Part shown: piece after piece, positions 63,107 to 64,000 of the stretch
Numbering within the stretch: position 1 is the stretch's first letter
Layout of the letters: the number at the start of each line of letters is the position of its first letter
Origin: Lasiosphaeria ovina
Taxonomy: Eukaryota; Ascomycota; Sordariomycetes; Sordariales; Lasiosphaeriaceae
Assembly: GCA_033439765.1 (NCBI GenBank)
Contig: JAULSN010000009.1
Location: forward strand, 2,356,001-2,420,000
Direction: 5' to 3'
DNA length: 64,000 bases
Translations under genes and position numbers: made by a program
Notes under the pieces: model-generated
The model's input: the letters and a program-made list of their open reading frames with translations, nothing else
The model's database searches: none
Told to the model about the DNA's origin: nothing

Positions 63107-64000
63107 TTTGGATTAATTACCGGCGTTATGCCTGGATGTGGTGTGGGAATGAGGCAATGCTGCGGTCCGAACTGTCAACGGCATGGGGGAGGGAAAGGAG
63201 AAAAGAATGGAAGAACCAGGTCTCCTGATCAGGTCTCAGCCTGGTCAAGTACCAGGCGGCCAGTGTGGCGCGCATAATGGTGTGCCTTTTGGGCTGCGTG
63301 GGTGCCTAACGCTATCTGGGTAAGCACCACTTCCCCCCGTTCCATCCACTGCAACATGGCGTCTTGAAGGCCGCCCGGCTTGGGAGGCAATCGAGGCCTG
63401 TATTTCTGCCCTGGGCGGCCACTAGCCAAAGGGAGGCAAGCATCCAGACCTAGCGACAGAACCCCTCCCCACTGAAGCTAAACGAGCTGCCCAATGGTGT
63501 GCAGAGTTGCCGTATACCTTAGGCTGGCAAACAAGTGCAATTCGGCTGTGCAATGCCCACTTTCTACAGCACATCTCGGGAGCCTGTACTTAACTACCTA
63601 CCTACCTACCTACCTACCTACATGCAAGCCGTGAAGAGGCTGCCCCGCATGATCACCACCCACCCTCTCAGCCCGGATCCAGAACCCCAGCCGGCTGTTT
63701 CTAGCTTCGTAGGATGAGCAACCCCCATAACGTGCCAGCCCAGCCTGGGGAAAGCAATGTGGCACATTATACTGCGTCGATATTGCTGACCAGAGTTGAG
63801 CAGTACCGCGACGTGCTCTTCGCGCCCGACTCAAGCCTAAGTCAGCTCAAGGTCTGGGTTTCACAAGACTCAAGCAACAGTATGCACGCCGAGCCACTGC
63901 TTCTAGTACCTACCTGTGTAAGAGCATCTACTAACATATGAGTTGAGGAGGAGCGCATGCCGAGGTGGAGCCCGAGTCGCAGCCAGGAAGCCTGCTAGGA
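63107..64000. other. Intergenic to the right edge
   Basis: About 890 bp with no convincing gene. It includes a CTAC tetranucleotide repeat. The 75-codon frame at 63714-63941 has no recognisable domain. Confidence 0.5.
63593..63621. repeat. (CTAC)n microsatellite
   Basis: About seven CTAC units in a row, a longer version of the CCTACC motif seen elsewhere between genes. Confidence 0.9.

Noticed and set aside
55402..64000. A secondary-metabolite or defence island formed by the monooxygenase and the HET gene
   Set aside because: Only two accessory genes are adjacent and they share no known pathway; no core biosynthetic enzyme is present.

Overview
The window looks like nuclear DNA of a filamentous ascomycete, most likely a Sordariomycete. 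The evidence is short GT-AG introns (about 45-120 nt) with CTAAC/CTGAC branch points a few bases before the acceptor, no operons, GC-rich third codon positions, complex I and HET-domain families of the Pezizomycotina type, and scattered TAGGTACCTA-type motifs between genes. I assign 28 fairly secure genes plus one small tentative one. Where introns occur I rebuilt the exons by eye from splice signals, reading-frame continuity and remembered family conservation; no alignment was run.

Layout. 0-19 kb is a housekeeping block: the 3' end of an unidentified gene, MTD1 (folate dehydrogenase), MET18/MMS19 (cytosolic Fe-S targeting), SPC2 (signal peptidase), EMC3 (ER membrane insertase), RPC25 (RNA polymerase III), a NUFIP1/CCCH protein (snoRNP assembly) and SIL1 (exchange factor of BiP). 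19-27.6 kb holds a complex I subunit, a SET-domain protein with a tandem-repeat N terminus, ribosomal protein uS19 (RPS15), a secreted GH53 galactanase and an MDR reductase. 27.6-36 kb is gene-poorer and more lineage-specific: a membrane-anchored glutaredoxin, an F-box-like protein, a protein ending in degenerate 22-residue repeats and a polyglutamine protein. 36-48 kb returns to core genes: mitochondrial bL21, the spindle-checkpoint kinase MPS1, stalk protein P2, SPT2 and NSA2. 49-64 kb is mixed: an RBR ubiquitin ligase, a membrane protein of unknown role, a PXMP4/PMP24-type peroxisomal membrane protein, a truncated RING-IBR protein, a flavin monooxygenase and a large HET-ankyrin protein.

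The genes do not form one pathway. Functional echoes are protein entry and folding in the ER (SPC2, EMC3, SIL1), ribosome production (RPS15, RPP2, NSA2, bL21m, RPC25, NUFIP) and ubiquitin-type factors (RBR, RING-IBR, F-box). I see no biosynthetic cluster, transposon, CRISPR array or rRNA, and no convincing tRNA.

The most striking observation is in NSA2. Restoring the conserved 261-residue protein needs a coding exon of only two nucleotides (47361-47362) between two introns that each have good splice signals, and a first coding exon consisting of the ATG alone. Next come a GC-AG intron in the PXMP4-like gene, and lineage-specific repeat proteins at 20.3 and 33.3 kb.
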